From Candidatus Uhrbacteria bacterium (GTDB taxonomy: Bacteria; Patescibacteriota; Patescibacteriia; UBA9934; UBA10169), in assembly GCA_003505155.1 (NCBI GenBank), contig DNYJ01000011.1, positions 363-11,467 of the forward strand: a DNA stretch of 11,105 bases, in the 5' to 3' direction. Below the pieces are notes generated by a model that saw only the letters and a program-made list of their open reading frames with translations, was not told the origin of the DNA and did no database searches. The translations under genes and the position numbers were made by a program. Numbering within the stretch: the first letter of the stretch is position 1; every line of letters starts with the position of its first letter. This document shows positions 4,921-10,593 of this stretch, piece by piece.

Positions 4921-6786
4921 ATGACCGCGCAAGAACTTCGTGAAAAGTATCTTTCCTTCTTCGAATCGAAGGGGCACAAACGGATTCCTTCAGCGTCTCT
5001 CATTCCGGAAAACGACCCCACGACATTGTTTACCGGTTCCGGTATGCAGCCGATGATTCCGTATCTGCTTGGAGAACCACATCCAGAAGGAACAAGAATC
5101 ACTGACGCTCAAAAATGTTTTCGCACCGTTGATATCGACGAGGCGGGTGATAATCGTCATACGACCTTTTTTGAAATGCTTGGGAACTGGTCGTTGGGGG
5201 ACTATTTCAAGAAGGAACAAATTTCTTGGATCTACGAGTTTTTGGTCAAAGGGGTTGGTCTTGATCCAACCCGACTTTATGTCACGGTCTTTCGCGGGAA
5301 CGATGGCATAGGAGTCGCGAGAGACGAGGAATCCGCGAAGCTTTGGCAAGAACAGTTTGCTCAATCGGGTATCGAAGCGAATGTCATCGATATGTCCGAG
5401 CGAGATGGTATGCAAGGCGGTCGAATCTTTTACTACGATGATACAAAGAATTGGTGGTCACGTTCCGGTGGCCCTCAATCTATGCCGGAAGGAGAACCCG
5501 GCGGCCCGGACAGTGAAATGTTTTGGGATTTTGGCGAGGAGCTTGGCATGCACGAAGCCTCGGAGTTGAGAGATCAGCCATGTCATGTCAACTGTGACTG
5601 TGGACGTTTTCTCGAGATCGGGAATAACGTCTTCATGCAATATAAAAAGATCGACGGCAGGTTTGAACCTTTGCCGGAGAATAATGTTGATTTCGGAGGC
5701 GGACTCGAACGTATAGCCGCCGCAAGCATCAATGATCCGGATGTCTTCCGCATTGATGTCTTTTCGAAGGCTTTAAAACAACTTGAGAACCTTTCTGGAA
5801 AAACCTACGGAGATCGGCAGGAGGAAACGTACGCCTTTCGGGTGATTCTGGACCATTTGCGTGCGGCGACATTTTTGATTGCCGATGGCGTGCTCCCGTC
5901 GAATAAAGATCAGGGTTATTTTACACGCAGACTTATTCGTCGAGCTGTTCGCTTTGGAACAAAGCTGGGCATAGATGGAGCGTTCGCGGAAAAGATCGGA
6001 ACAGTTTTTGTGGAAGTGTACAGAGATTCTTATCCTGAGCTCACGACGAATCAAGAGCGGATTTATTCTGAACTGATGGGCGAGGAAACCAAATTTCGAA
6101 CAACGCTTGCAAAGGGCGAACGGGAGGTGGAAAAGATTTTTGGCAAGAAGGAAAAGCTCTCCGGAGAAGACGCGTTTCTTCTCTATGCGTCGTTTGGGTT
6201 TCCACTTGAGCTGACAGAAGAGATCGCGGCTGAACATGGGCAGAACGTGGATCGAGAAATTTTCGAGGCCGAGTTTAAAAAGCATCAGGATCTTTCCCGC
6301 ACCGGGGCGGAGCAAAAATTTGCCGGCGGGCTTGCGGACCACTCGGAAGAGTCGAAACGTTTACACACGGCGACGCACTTGTTACATCAAGCTCTTCGCA
6401 AGGTCCTGGGCGACCACGTGGCGCAAAAAGGATCGAACATCACCGTTGAACGGTTACGGTTTGATTTTTCGCATGATAAGAAAATGACGGATGAGGAAAA
6501 GGCGAGTGTCGTGGAAATTGTGAACGACGTGATCAAGAAAGACCTTCCCGTGCACTTTGAAGTCCTCTCGCTTGCAGAAGCGAAAGCGCGCGGTGCGATC
6601 GGACTCTTCGAAGACAAGTATGTTCAACTTGGAGGCAAAGTGAAGGTCTATTTTGTCGGAGACTTTTCGAAAGAAGTTTGCGGTGGTCCGCATGTGGATC
6701 ACACAGGCGAACTCGGTTCTTTTAAGATTCTGAAAGAGGAAGCTTCCTCCGCCGGCGTGCGAAGAATTAAGGCTGTTTTAGGCTAA
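4921..6786 (+). CDS. alaS: Alanine-tRNA ligase, short form without the C-terminal (DHHA1/C-Ala) domain
   Basis: The enzyme charges tRNA-Ala with alanine and hydrolyses mischarged Ser- or Gly-tRNA-Ala. The 621 residues contain the class II catalytic core: FFESKGHKRIPSASL (13-27), motif 2 with CFRTVDIDEAGDNRHTTFFE (66-85), and motif 3 GGGLERIA (259-266). A tRNA-binding helical region follows (about 300-460). The editing site is complete: H482-TAT-H486 and C587-GGP-H591. The protein then ends at KAVLG, whereas typical bacterial AlaRS is about 870-880 residues and carries a DHHA1/C-Ala domain that helps bind the tRNA elbow. A CHVNCDCGRF cluster (221-230) may hold a metal. The ATG at 4921 fits the family start; an in-frame GTG at 4876 lies upstream of the predicted transcript. 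The next gene downstream is the infA operon, 132 bases away, with its own promoters. Confidence 0.95.
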   Translation: MTAQELREKYLSFFESKGHKRIPSASLIPENDPTTLFTGSGMQPMIPYLLGEPHPEGTRITDAQKCFRTVDIDEAGDNRHTTFFEMLGNWSLGDYFKKEQISWIYEFLVKGVGLDPTRLYVTVFRGNDGIGVARDEESAKLWQEQFAQSGIEANVIDMSERDGMQGGRIFYYDDTKNWWSRSGGPQSMPEGEPGGPDSEMFWDFGEELGMHEASELRDQPCHVNCDCGRFLEIGNNVFMQYKKIDGRFEPLPENNVDFGGGLERIAAASINDPDVFRIDVFSKALKQLENLSGKTYGDRQEETYAFRVILDHLRAATFLIADGVLPSNKDQGYFTRRLIRRAVRFGTKLGIDGAFAEKIGTVFVEVYRDSYPELTTNQERIYSELMGEETKFRTTLAKGEREVEKIFGKKEKLSGEDAFLLYASFGFPLELTEEIAAEHGQNVDREIFEAEFKKHQDLSRTGAEQKFAGGLADHSEESKRLHTATHLLHQALRKVLGDHVAQKGSNITVERLRFDFSHDKKMTDEEKASVVEIVNDVIKKDLPVHFEVLSLAEAKARGAIGLFEDKYVQLGGKVKVYFVGDFSKEVCGGPHVDHTGELGSFKILKEEASSAGVRRIKAVLG

Positions 6787-6819
6787 AAAATAGAAAGTAA
6801 AGCAGTACGCATGAACATC

Positions 6820-6848
6820 TTGACACCTGCGGGCAAAATCAGTATTCT
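6820..6848 (+). promoter_or_regulatory. Distal promoter (P1) of the infA-rpsI operon
   Basis: A perfect -35 TTGACA (6820-6825), a 17-base spacer and the -10 TATTCT (6843-6848, 4 of 6) predict transcription from about 6855. That gives a leader of roughly 64 bases before infA. Confidence 0.6.
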
Positions 6849-6878
6849 TTTGGCGCTTCGTTCTGTCCACAAACCCCT

Positions 6879-6906
6879 TTGCAAAATTTCGCTAAAATGA
6901 TAGTAT
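6879..6906 (+). promoter_or_regulatory. Proximal promoter (P2) of the infA-rpsI operon
   Basis: TTGCAA (6879-6884) and the -10 TAGTAT (6901-6906) are 16 bases apart, with the extended element TGA at 6898-6900. Transcription would start near 6913, about 6 bases before the infA ATG. It shares AAAATGATAG with the alaS promoter. Confidence 0.5.
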
Positions 6907-6908
6907 CC

Positions 6909-6924
6909 GGCCACAGCTATGGCC
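6909..6924 (+). promoter_or_regulatory. Possible start-codon hairpin of infA
   Basis: GGCCA (6909-6913) and TGGCC (6920-6924) form a perfect 5-pair stem around a 6-base loop, with the infA ATG (6919-6921) straddling loop and stem. Only transcripts from the distal promoter would contain the whole 5' arm. The stem is short, so its relevance is uncertain. Confidence 0.35.
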
Positions 6925-7149
6925 AAAGATGAAAAAGCGACCAAACAGTTTATCGAAATGCGGGGGACCGTGGAGGAACTTTTACCCGGGACAAAATTCA
7001 AAATCCGTTTGGAAAACGACCAACTGATTACTGGATACCTGGCAGGAAAGATGCGACGGTTTCGTATTCGTATTCTGCCCGGAGATGAAGTCAAGGTTGA
7101 AATGAGTCCCTACGATCTTACGAAAGGCAGAGTCATTTACCGCTATTAA
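6919..7149 (+). CDS. infA: Translation initiation factor IF-1
   Basis: IF-1 is a single OB-fold protein that sits in the ribosomal A site during initiation and works with IF-2 and IF-3. The 76-residue product matches the family throughout: [20 protein letters not shown] (12-31), [20 protein letters not shown] (37-56) and [14 protein letters not shown] (63-76). It is a few residues longer at the N-terminus than the usual 72 ([11 protein letters not shown]). It is the first gene of a nine-gene ribosomal/RNA polymerase operon, with two predicted promoters upstream and no Shine-Dalgarno sequence. In many bacteria infA-rpmJ follow adk and map in the spc-alpha gene cluster; here they follow alaS and a promoter region, so the cluster has been cut at this point. 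Confidence 0.97.
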   Translation: MAKDEKATKQFIEMRGTVEELLPGTKFKIRLENDQLITGYLAGKMRRFRIRILPGDEVKVEMSPYDLTKGRVIYRY

Positions 7150-7172
7150 TTGCTCGCCTGACACTCATGCAC

Positions 7173-7286
7173 ATGAAAGTCCGTTCATCGGTTAAAAAAA
7201 TCTGTCGAGATTGCAAGCTCACTCGCCGCAAAGGACGAGTGGTTGTTGTTTGTAAGACTCCAAAGCATAAACAGAGACAAGGCTAA
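7173..7286 (+). CDS. rpmJ: 50S ribosomal protein bL36
   Basis: This 37-residue protein is the small zinc-ribbon protein of the large ribosomal subunit. It reads [15 protein letters not shown], then a basic stretch, then [15 protein letters not shown]. The zinc ligands are intact: C11 and C14 in CRDC, C27, and H32 in CKTPKH. Length and sequence match standard bL36 (37-38 residues). An in-frame ATG two codons earlier (7167) would add MH; the start at 7173 fits the conserved MKVR. It lies between infA and rpsM, the usual position. No Shine-Dalgarno sequence is visible. Confidence 0.95.
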   Translation: MKVRSSVKKICRDCKLTRRKGRVVVVCKTPKHKQRQG

Positions 7287-7295
7287 CGCTTGGGT

Positions 7296-7682
7296 ATGGC
7301 TCGCATCGCCGGCATCACTCTTCCTCAAGACAAACCCGTCCACATTGGACTCACCGCTATTTATGGCATTGGCCATTCGGCCGCCGGAAAAATCCTTGCG
7401 GAGGCCAAAGTGGATCCCTGTCTTCGCGTCCGCGACATGACGGAAGCTCAAGTCAATGAGGTTCGAACGATTGTGGAAAAGCGACATCGGGTCGAAGGAG
7501 ATCTGCGGCGCGAGATTCTTGGAAACATTAAACGTCTAAAAGAGATCGGAACGTATCGCGGTTCCCGCCATGCCAAGCGCTTGCCTGCTCGCGGTCAGCG
7601 AACCAAGACGAACTCGCGTACCGTGCGCGGAAACAAGCGTACGACGATGGGAAGCGGACGACGCGCTCTCACCAAGACCTAA
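7296..7682 (+). CDS. rpsM: 30S ribosomal protein uS13
   Basis: uS13 lies in the head of the small subunit and contacts the P-site tRNA and large-subunit bridges. The 128 residues start MARIAGITLP, followed by HIGLTAIYGIG (16-26), the helix pair around RVEGDLRREILGNIKRL (65-81), and the conserved C-terminal block TYRGSRHAKRLPARGQRTKTNSRT (86-109). The tail is slightly longer than the usual one and ends GRRALTKT; this basic tail reaches toward tRNA in solved ribosomes. The ATG at 7296 was preferred over an in-frame TTG at 7290 because MARIAG is the family start. It begins 9 bases after rpmJ. Confidence 0.97.
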   Translation: MARIAGITLPQDKPVHIGLTAIYGIGHSAAGKILAEAKVDPCLRVRDMTEAQVNEVRTIVEKRHRVEGDLRREILGNIKRLKEIGTYRGSRHAKRLPARGQRTKTNSRTVRGNKRTTMGSGRRALTKT

Positions 7683-7685
7683 TCT

Positions 7686-8078
7686 ATGGCTGTCAAGAAA
7701 ACCAGCAAGTCAAAGAAGAAAATCGTGCACCAAGCATCGGTCGGTAATTTGTATATTCAAGCAACGTACAACAACACCATTGCGACGGCGACTGATCTTA
7801 ATGGCAATACGCTAGCGTGGGCAAGTTCCGGTAATTGCGGCTTTAAGGGACCAAAAAAAGCCACGCCCTACGCTTCAAGCGTTCTTATCCGCCAACTTGC
7901 CGACAAACTTGCTTCCGTAGGTTTGAAAGAAGTGCACGTGTTCGTCAAGGGCATTGGCGGAGGACGCGATTCGGCTGTTCGGAGCCTCAACACCAGCGGG
8001 TTTAACGTCCTGTCTCTCAAGGATCTCACCCCGATTCCGCATAACGGATGTCGGGCTCCAAAACCACGACGAATGTAA
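7686..8078 (+). CDS. rpsK: 30S ribosomal protein uS11
   Basis: uS11 lies on the platform of the small subunit near the mRNA exit and the 16S rRNA 3' end. The 130 residues show the family blocks IQATYNNTIATATDLNGN (24-41), WASSGNCGFKGPKKATPYA (45-63) and the hallmark TPIPHNGCRAPKPRRM at the end (115-130). The usually strict KGPGPGRES turn is here KGIGGGRDS (88-96), so both prolines are gone. The start is 3 bases after the rpsM stop. The basic N-terminus (MAVKKTSKSKKK) is typical. Confidence 0.97.
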   Translation: MAVKKTSKSKKKIVHQASVGNLYIQATYNNTIATATDLNGNTLAWASSGNCGFKGPKKATPYASSVLIRQLADKLASVGLKEVHVFVKGIGGGRDSAVRSLNTSGFNVLSLKDLTPIPHNGCRAPKPRRM

Positions 8079-8082
8079 TTTT

Positions 8083-8697
8083 ATGGGACGCCTATTAGGA
8101 CCAATTGGAAAAATGAGCCGGCGGGAAGGGGTGCCTCTTGACGAGAACCCAAAGAACCCCGTGAAGCGCCGTCCGTATCCTCCGGGAGCTCATGGCGCAA
8201 CCCAGCGCCGTGGACGCATGTCGAGCTATGGGATTCAGTTGCGCGAAAAGCAAAAGGCTAAACGCTTGTATGGTGTGATGGAACGCCAGTTTCGGCGTTA
8301 TTTCGAAACGGCATCTCGATATAAGGGCAACACCGGAGAAATGCTGACGCGCTTTTTGGAACTGCGTCTTGATAACGTGGTGTATCGGCTTGGGTTTGCG
8401 AAAACGCGCCGTATGTCACGCCAGATGGTGAACCATGGATTTTTTGCCGTGAACGGCGCCAAAGTTGATATCCCGTCTTTTCAGGTTTCTCCCGGAGATA
8501 TTGTCACGATTCGAGTAAACAAAGAGAAGAAGCCGATTTTTCAACCGCTTGAAGAGAGCCTCAAGAAACATACGACCGCCAGTTGGTTGCATTTGGATGC
8601 CGCCGCACGCACGGGGAAGGTTGCTTCGTTGCCGGAAGGCGATGATCTCAAGCAGGTTTTTGACCCCACGCTTATCGTCGAATTCTATTCTCGCTAA
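8083..8697 (+). CDS. rpsD: 30S ribosomal protein uS4
   Basis: uS4 is a primary 16S rRNA binder that nucleates small-subunit assembly and, in many bacteria, also represses its own operon by binding mRNA. The 204 residues match well: MGRLLGPIGKMSRREG (1-16), YGIQLREKQKAKRLYGVMER (49-68), GNTGE (82-86), the S4 RNA-binding domain LELRLDNVVYRLGFAKTRRMSRQMV...FAVNG (about 92-125), QVSPGDIV (134-141) and the end LIVEFYSR. The N-terminal region has no zinc cysteines, so it is the C-minus type. The ATG at 8083 fits MGR; an in-frame upstream extension runs inside rpsK and is not conserved-looking. The gene sits between rpsK and rpoA, the classic alpha-operon order. Confidence 0.97.
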   Translation: MGRLLGPIGKMSRREGVPLDENPKNPVKRRPYPPGAHGATQRRGRMSSYGIQLREKQKAKRLYGVMERQFRRYFETASRYKGNTGEMLTRFLELRLDNVVYRLGFAKTRRMSRQMVNHGFFAVNGAKVDIPSFQVSPGDIVTIRVNKEKKPIFQPLEESLKKHTTASWLHLDAAARTGKVASLPEGDDLKQVFDPTLIVEFYSR

Positions 8698-8707
8698 AAC
8701 GCATTGT

Positions 8708-9421
8708 ATGGAGAACATCCTTTTACCTTCAAAGGTCTCTATTGAAGAGGGTCAATACGACCGTGAAGCTCATCTGATCGTGGAGCCCTGTTTTTACGGT
8801 TATGGCACGACGGTGGGCAACGCGCTCCGCCGCGTCCTCCTCTCTTCCCTCGTCGGTGCGGCCGTGACGAGCGTCAAGATCAAAGGATTCACGCATGAGT
8901 TTCAGGCTATTCCCAACGTGAAGGAAGATGTTTTGCAAGTCATCTTGAACCTCAAGCAAGTCCGTGTCCGCTTGCATACGGACGAGCCAGTCAAACTGGA
9001 ACTTCATGTCAAAGGGAAAAAGATCGTTACCGCCGGAGACATTCAAGCCAATGCCGACGTGGAAGTTGTCAATGCCGATTTAGAGCTGTGTACCCTCACA
9101 GATGATTCGGCCTCGTTCGATATGGAACTGACCGTCGAGCGCGGCCGCGGATTCAGTCCAACCGAAGAACGCGACACGAGCGGCTACGATCTTGGAACGA
9201 TCGCCATTGATGCGCTGTTTTCTCCCATCCGTAACGTCTCTTACCGTGTCGAAGAAACTCGCGTTGGAGAAATTACAGACTATGATAAGCTCATTCTAAC
9301 GATCGAGACGGACGGGACGATCACTCCTCGCGAAGCGGTTGAAGAAGCCACCAAGATTCTCATGAATTACTTTTCCATCATTGTAGGCCAAATTGGGGGA
9401 GCAGAACCGGTGAAAGAATAA
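8708..9421 (+). CDS. rpoA: RNA polymerase alpha subunit, N-terminal domain only (no alpha-CTD)
   Basis: Alpha dimerises to scaffold beta and beta' during RNA polymerase assembly. The 237 residues cover the complete alpha-NTD: TVGNALRRVLLSS (35-47, with the beta-contact Arg), NVKEDVLQVILNLKQV (70-85), TAGDI (108-112), VERGRGF (143-149), GTIAIDALFSPI (163-174), DYDKLILTIETDGTITPREAVEEATKIL (191-218). Typical bacterial alpha is about 310-330 residues, the last 70 or so forming alpha-CTD, which binds UP elements and activators. Here the protein stops after QIGGAEPVKE and rplQ begins 2 bases later, so no C-terminal domain fits and no frameshift could restore one. The ATG at 8708 fits the family start. 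No Shine-Dalgarno sequence is visible. Identity is certain; whether alpha-CTD exists as a separate gene elsewhere cannot be seen. Confidence 0.96.
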   Translation: MENILLPSKVSIEEGQYDREAHLIVEPCFYGYGTTVGNALRRVLLSSLVGAAVTSVKIKGFTHEFQAIPNVKEDVLQVILNLKQVRVRLHTDEPVKLELHVKGKKIVTAGDIQANADVEVVNADLELCTLTDDSASFDMELTVERGRGFSPTEERDTSGYDLGTIAIDALFSPIRNVSYRVEETRVGEITDYDKLILTIETDGTITPREAVEEATKILMNYFSIIVGQIGGAEPVKE

Positions 9422-9423
9422 CT

Positions 9424-9774
9424 ATGCGCCATCGCAAGACGACAAAAACACTCGGACGCCCATCGGCTCATCGCCATGCGATGCTTTCTTCGCTTGCGCA
9501 AAGCGTGATTCTTTACGAACATGTTACAACGACGAAAGCGAAAGCGAAGATTGTTCGTCCTCTGATTGAACAGGCGATTCATGCCAGCAAGAGCGGCTCT
9601 CTTGCGGCTCGACGCCGTCTCTTAGCCCTTTTTCCAAGTGAGCTGGCAGTGAAAAAGACGATGGAGGTCGTCGGACCTCGTTACCAAGACCGCAAAGGCG
9701 GATATGTTCGCCTGGTTCCGATCGGACCTCGAAAGGGAGACGGAGCCGATATGGTTCAGATAGAACTTGTTTAA
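9424..9774 (+). CDS. rplQ: 50S ribosomal protein bL17
   Basis: bL17 lies near the exit tunnel of the large subunit. The 116 residues begin MRHRKTTKTLGRPSAHRHAML (in other bacteria typically MRHRKxxxKLGRxxxHRxAML), continue with LILYEHVTTTKAKAK-like text (ILYEHVTTTKAKAK at 29-42), and close with RKGGYVRLVPIGPRKGDGADMVQIELV (90-116), matching the conserved GGYTRI...R.GD.A.M..IEL ending. It starts 2 bases after rpoA, the universal bacterial neighbour, and ends 1 base before rplM. Nothing is missing compared with short bL17 forms. Confidence 0.97.
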   Translation: MRHRKTTKTLGRPSAHRHAMLSSLAQSVILYEHVTTTKAKAKIVRPLIEQAIHASKSGSLAARRRLLALFPSELAVKKTMEVVGPRYQDRKGGYVRLVPIGPRKGDGADMVQIELV

Positions 9775-9775
9775 T

Positions 9776-10138
9776 ATGCAGATTCATCGAGAACGACATA
9801 CGATTGATGCGTCCGGAAAAGGGATCGGCCGTCTGGCAACGCGCATTGCCACACTCCTGCAAGGGAAACACAAGCCGACGTATGTGCCGCATATTGATGC
9901 TGGCGATTTTGTCGAGGTAGTCAACTTGAGCGGGCTTTCCGTTTCGCAGAAGAAGGCGGATGAAAAGATCTATATCAGACACACCATGCACCCCGGGGGC
10001 TTGAAAGGAGCGTTTCTCAAAGATGTGCTCAAGAATCGTCCGGAGCACGTCCTTGAACTGGCCGTATCTCGTATGCTTCCGAAAAATAAACTGCGCACCG
10101 ATCGCATGAAGCGTTTGACATTTAAGAAAGAGTTATGA
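9776..10138 (+). CDS. rplM: 50S ribosomal protein uL13 (short form)
   Basis: uL13 is an early-assembly protein of the large subunit that binds 23S rRNA. The 120 residues show DASGKGIGRLATRIATLLQGKHKPTY (11-36, cf. DA.GK.LGRLAT..A..LRGKHK..Y), PHIDAGDFVEVVN (38-50), RHTMHPGGLK (68-77), RPEHVLELAVSRMLPKNKL (88-106) and end in FKKEL. Compared with the usual 142 residues it lacks about 10 residues at the N-terminus and about 15-20 at the C-terminus after the R..LKVY position. The ATG at 9776 is 1 base after the rplQ stop in the context TTTAATATG. The stop overlaps the rpsI start. Confidence 0.95.
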   Translation: MQIHRERHTIDASGKGIGRLATRIATLLQGKHKPTYVPHIDAGDFVEVVNLSGLSVSQKKADEKIYIRHTMHPGGLKGAFLKDVLKNRPEHVLELAVSRMLPKNKLRTDRMKRLTFKKEL

Positions 10139-10548
10139 ACGAACAGGCATCATCCGGCAAGCCTTATTTTTACGGTCTTGGACGCCGCAAGCGATCCGTG
10201 GCCCAGGTGCGTTTGTATGGAGATGGATCGGGAAAGATCACGGTGAACGACAAGGATCTGAAAGAATACCTGCCGGTGTATGAACATCAGATGCGGGCTG
10301 TGGCTCCATTGAAAGAGACGGGTCTGTTTGGAACCGTTGACGTGGCAGTCAGGACTCAAGGAGGCGGCATTGCGGGACAAGCGGACGCGATTCGTCTCGG
10401 GCTTGCCCGCGCCATTATGGTTCAGAACGAACACTTCCGTCCCGTACTCAAAAAACTCGGTCTCCTTGTTCGAGATGCTCGCAAAAAAGAACGTAAAAAG
10501 CCAGGTCTCAAGAAAGCTCGTCGAAGCCCGCAGTGGAGCAAACGCTAA
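10135..10548 (+). CDS. rpsI: 30S ribosomal protein uS9
   Basis: uS9 sits in the small-subunit head, and its C-terminal tail touches the P-site tRNA. The 137 residues show YGLGRRKRSVAQVRLYGDGSGKITVN (13-38), LKETGLFGTVDVAVRTQGGGIAGQADAIRLGLARAI (58-93) and the end KKPGLKKARRSPQWSKR. The tail is nearly the consensus KARR.PQFSKR, with Trp for Phe, and keeps the terminal SKR. The start codon overlaps the rplM stop (ATGA, 10135-10138), so the two are probably co-translated; AAGAAAGAG upstream is a weak Shine-Dalgarno-like purine run. It is the last gene of the operon and is followed 5 bases later by a terminator hairpin. Confidence 0.97.
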   Translation: MNEQASSGKPYFYGLGRRKRSVAQVRLYGDGSGKITVNDKDLKEYLPVYEHQMRAVAPLKETGLFGTVDVAVRTQGGGIAGQADAIRLGLARAIMVQNEHFRPVLKKLGLLVRDARKKERKKPGLKKARRSPQWSKR

Positions 10549-10553
10549 CAGAC

Positions 10554-10577
10554 AAAACCTCCCGCATGGGAGGTTTT
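10554..10577 (+). terminator. Intrinsic terminator of the infA-rpsI operon
   Basis: AAAACCTCCC (10554-10563) and GGGAGGTTTT (10568-10577) are a perfect 10-base inverted repeat around the 4-base loop GCAT. The GC-rich core with the run of T at its 3' side is the form of a rho-independent terminator. The symmetrical A and T runs could let it work from either strand. Confidence 0.85.
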
Positions 10578-10578
10578 C

Positions 10579-10587
10579 TGATACAAT
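10579..10587 (+). promoter_or_regulatory. Extended -10 promoter of the flippase gene
   Basis: TGA followed by TACAAT (10582-10587, 5 of 6) is a strong extended -10 element starting 1 base after the terminator stem. No good -35 is present; its place is taken by the terminator hairpin. Transcription would start at about 10594, at the ATG itself. Confidence 0.55.
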
Positions 10588-10593
10588 GCGCGT

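Noticed and set aside
5773..6342. 189-codon open frame on the minus strand inside alaS
   Set aside because: It lies wholly within the conserved alaS coding region and has no recognisable features.
6772..6784. TTTTAG-G-CTAAAA inverted repeat at the alaS stop as a terminator
   Set aside because: It is AT-only apart from the centre, has a 1-base loop and no following T-run, so it cannot form a real terminator hairpin.
6783..7094. Minus-strand open frame over the promoter region and infA
   Set aside because: It covers the infA gene and two plausible plus-strand promoters, and its product matches nothing recognisable.
8549..8707. Upstream in-frame extension of rpoA
   Set aside because: The extension overlaps the end of rpsD and does not resemble alpha. 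MENILLPSKV at 8708 is the normal family start.
9405..9440. Frameshift that would restore an alpha-CTD to RpoA
   Set aside because: rplQ starts at 9424 with its full conserved N-terminus, and no frame nearby encodes an alpha-CTD-like stretch.
2051..10138. Alternative genetic code with TGA read as glycine
   Set aside because: TGA ends the surface-protein gene (2051-2053), the regulator gene (minus strand, 4498-4496) and rplM (10136-10138) exactly where the neighbouring genes begin or the family ends, and no in-frame TGA occurs inside the genes.
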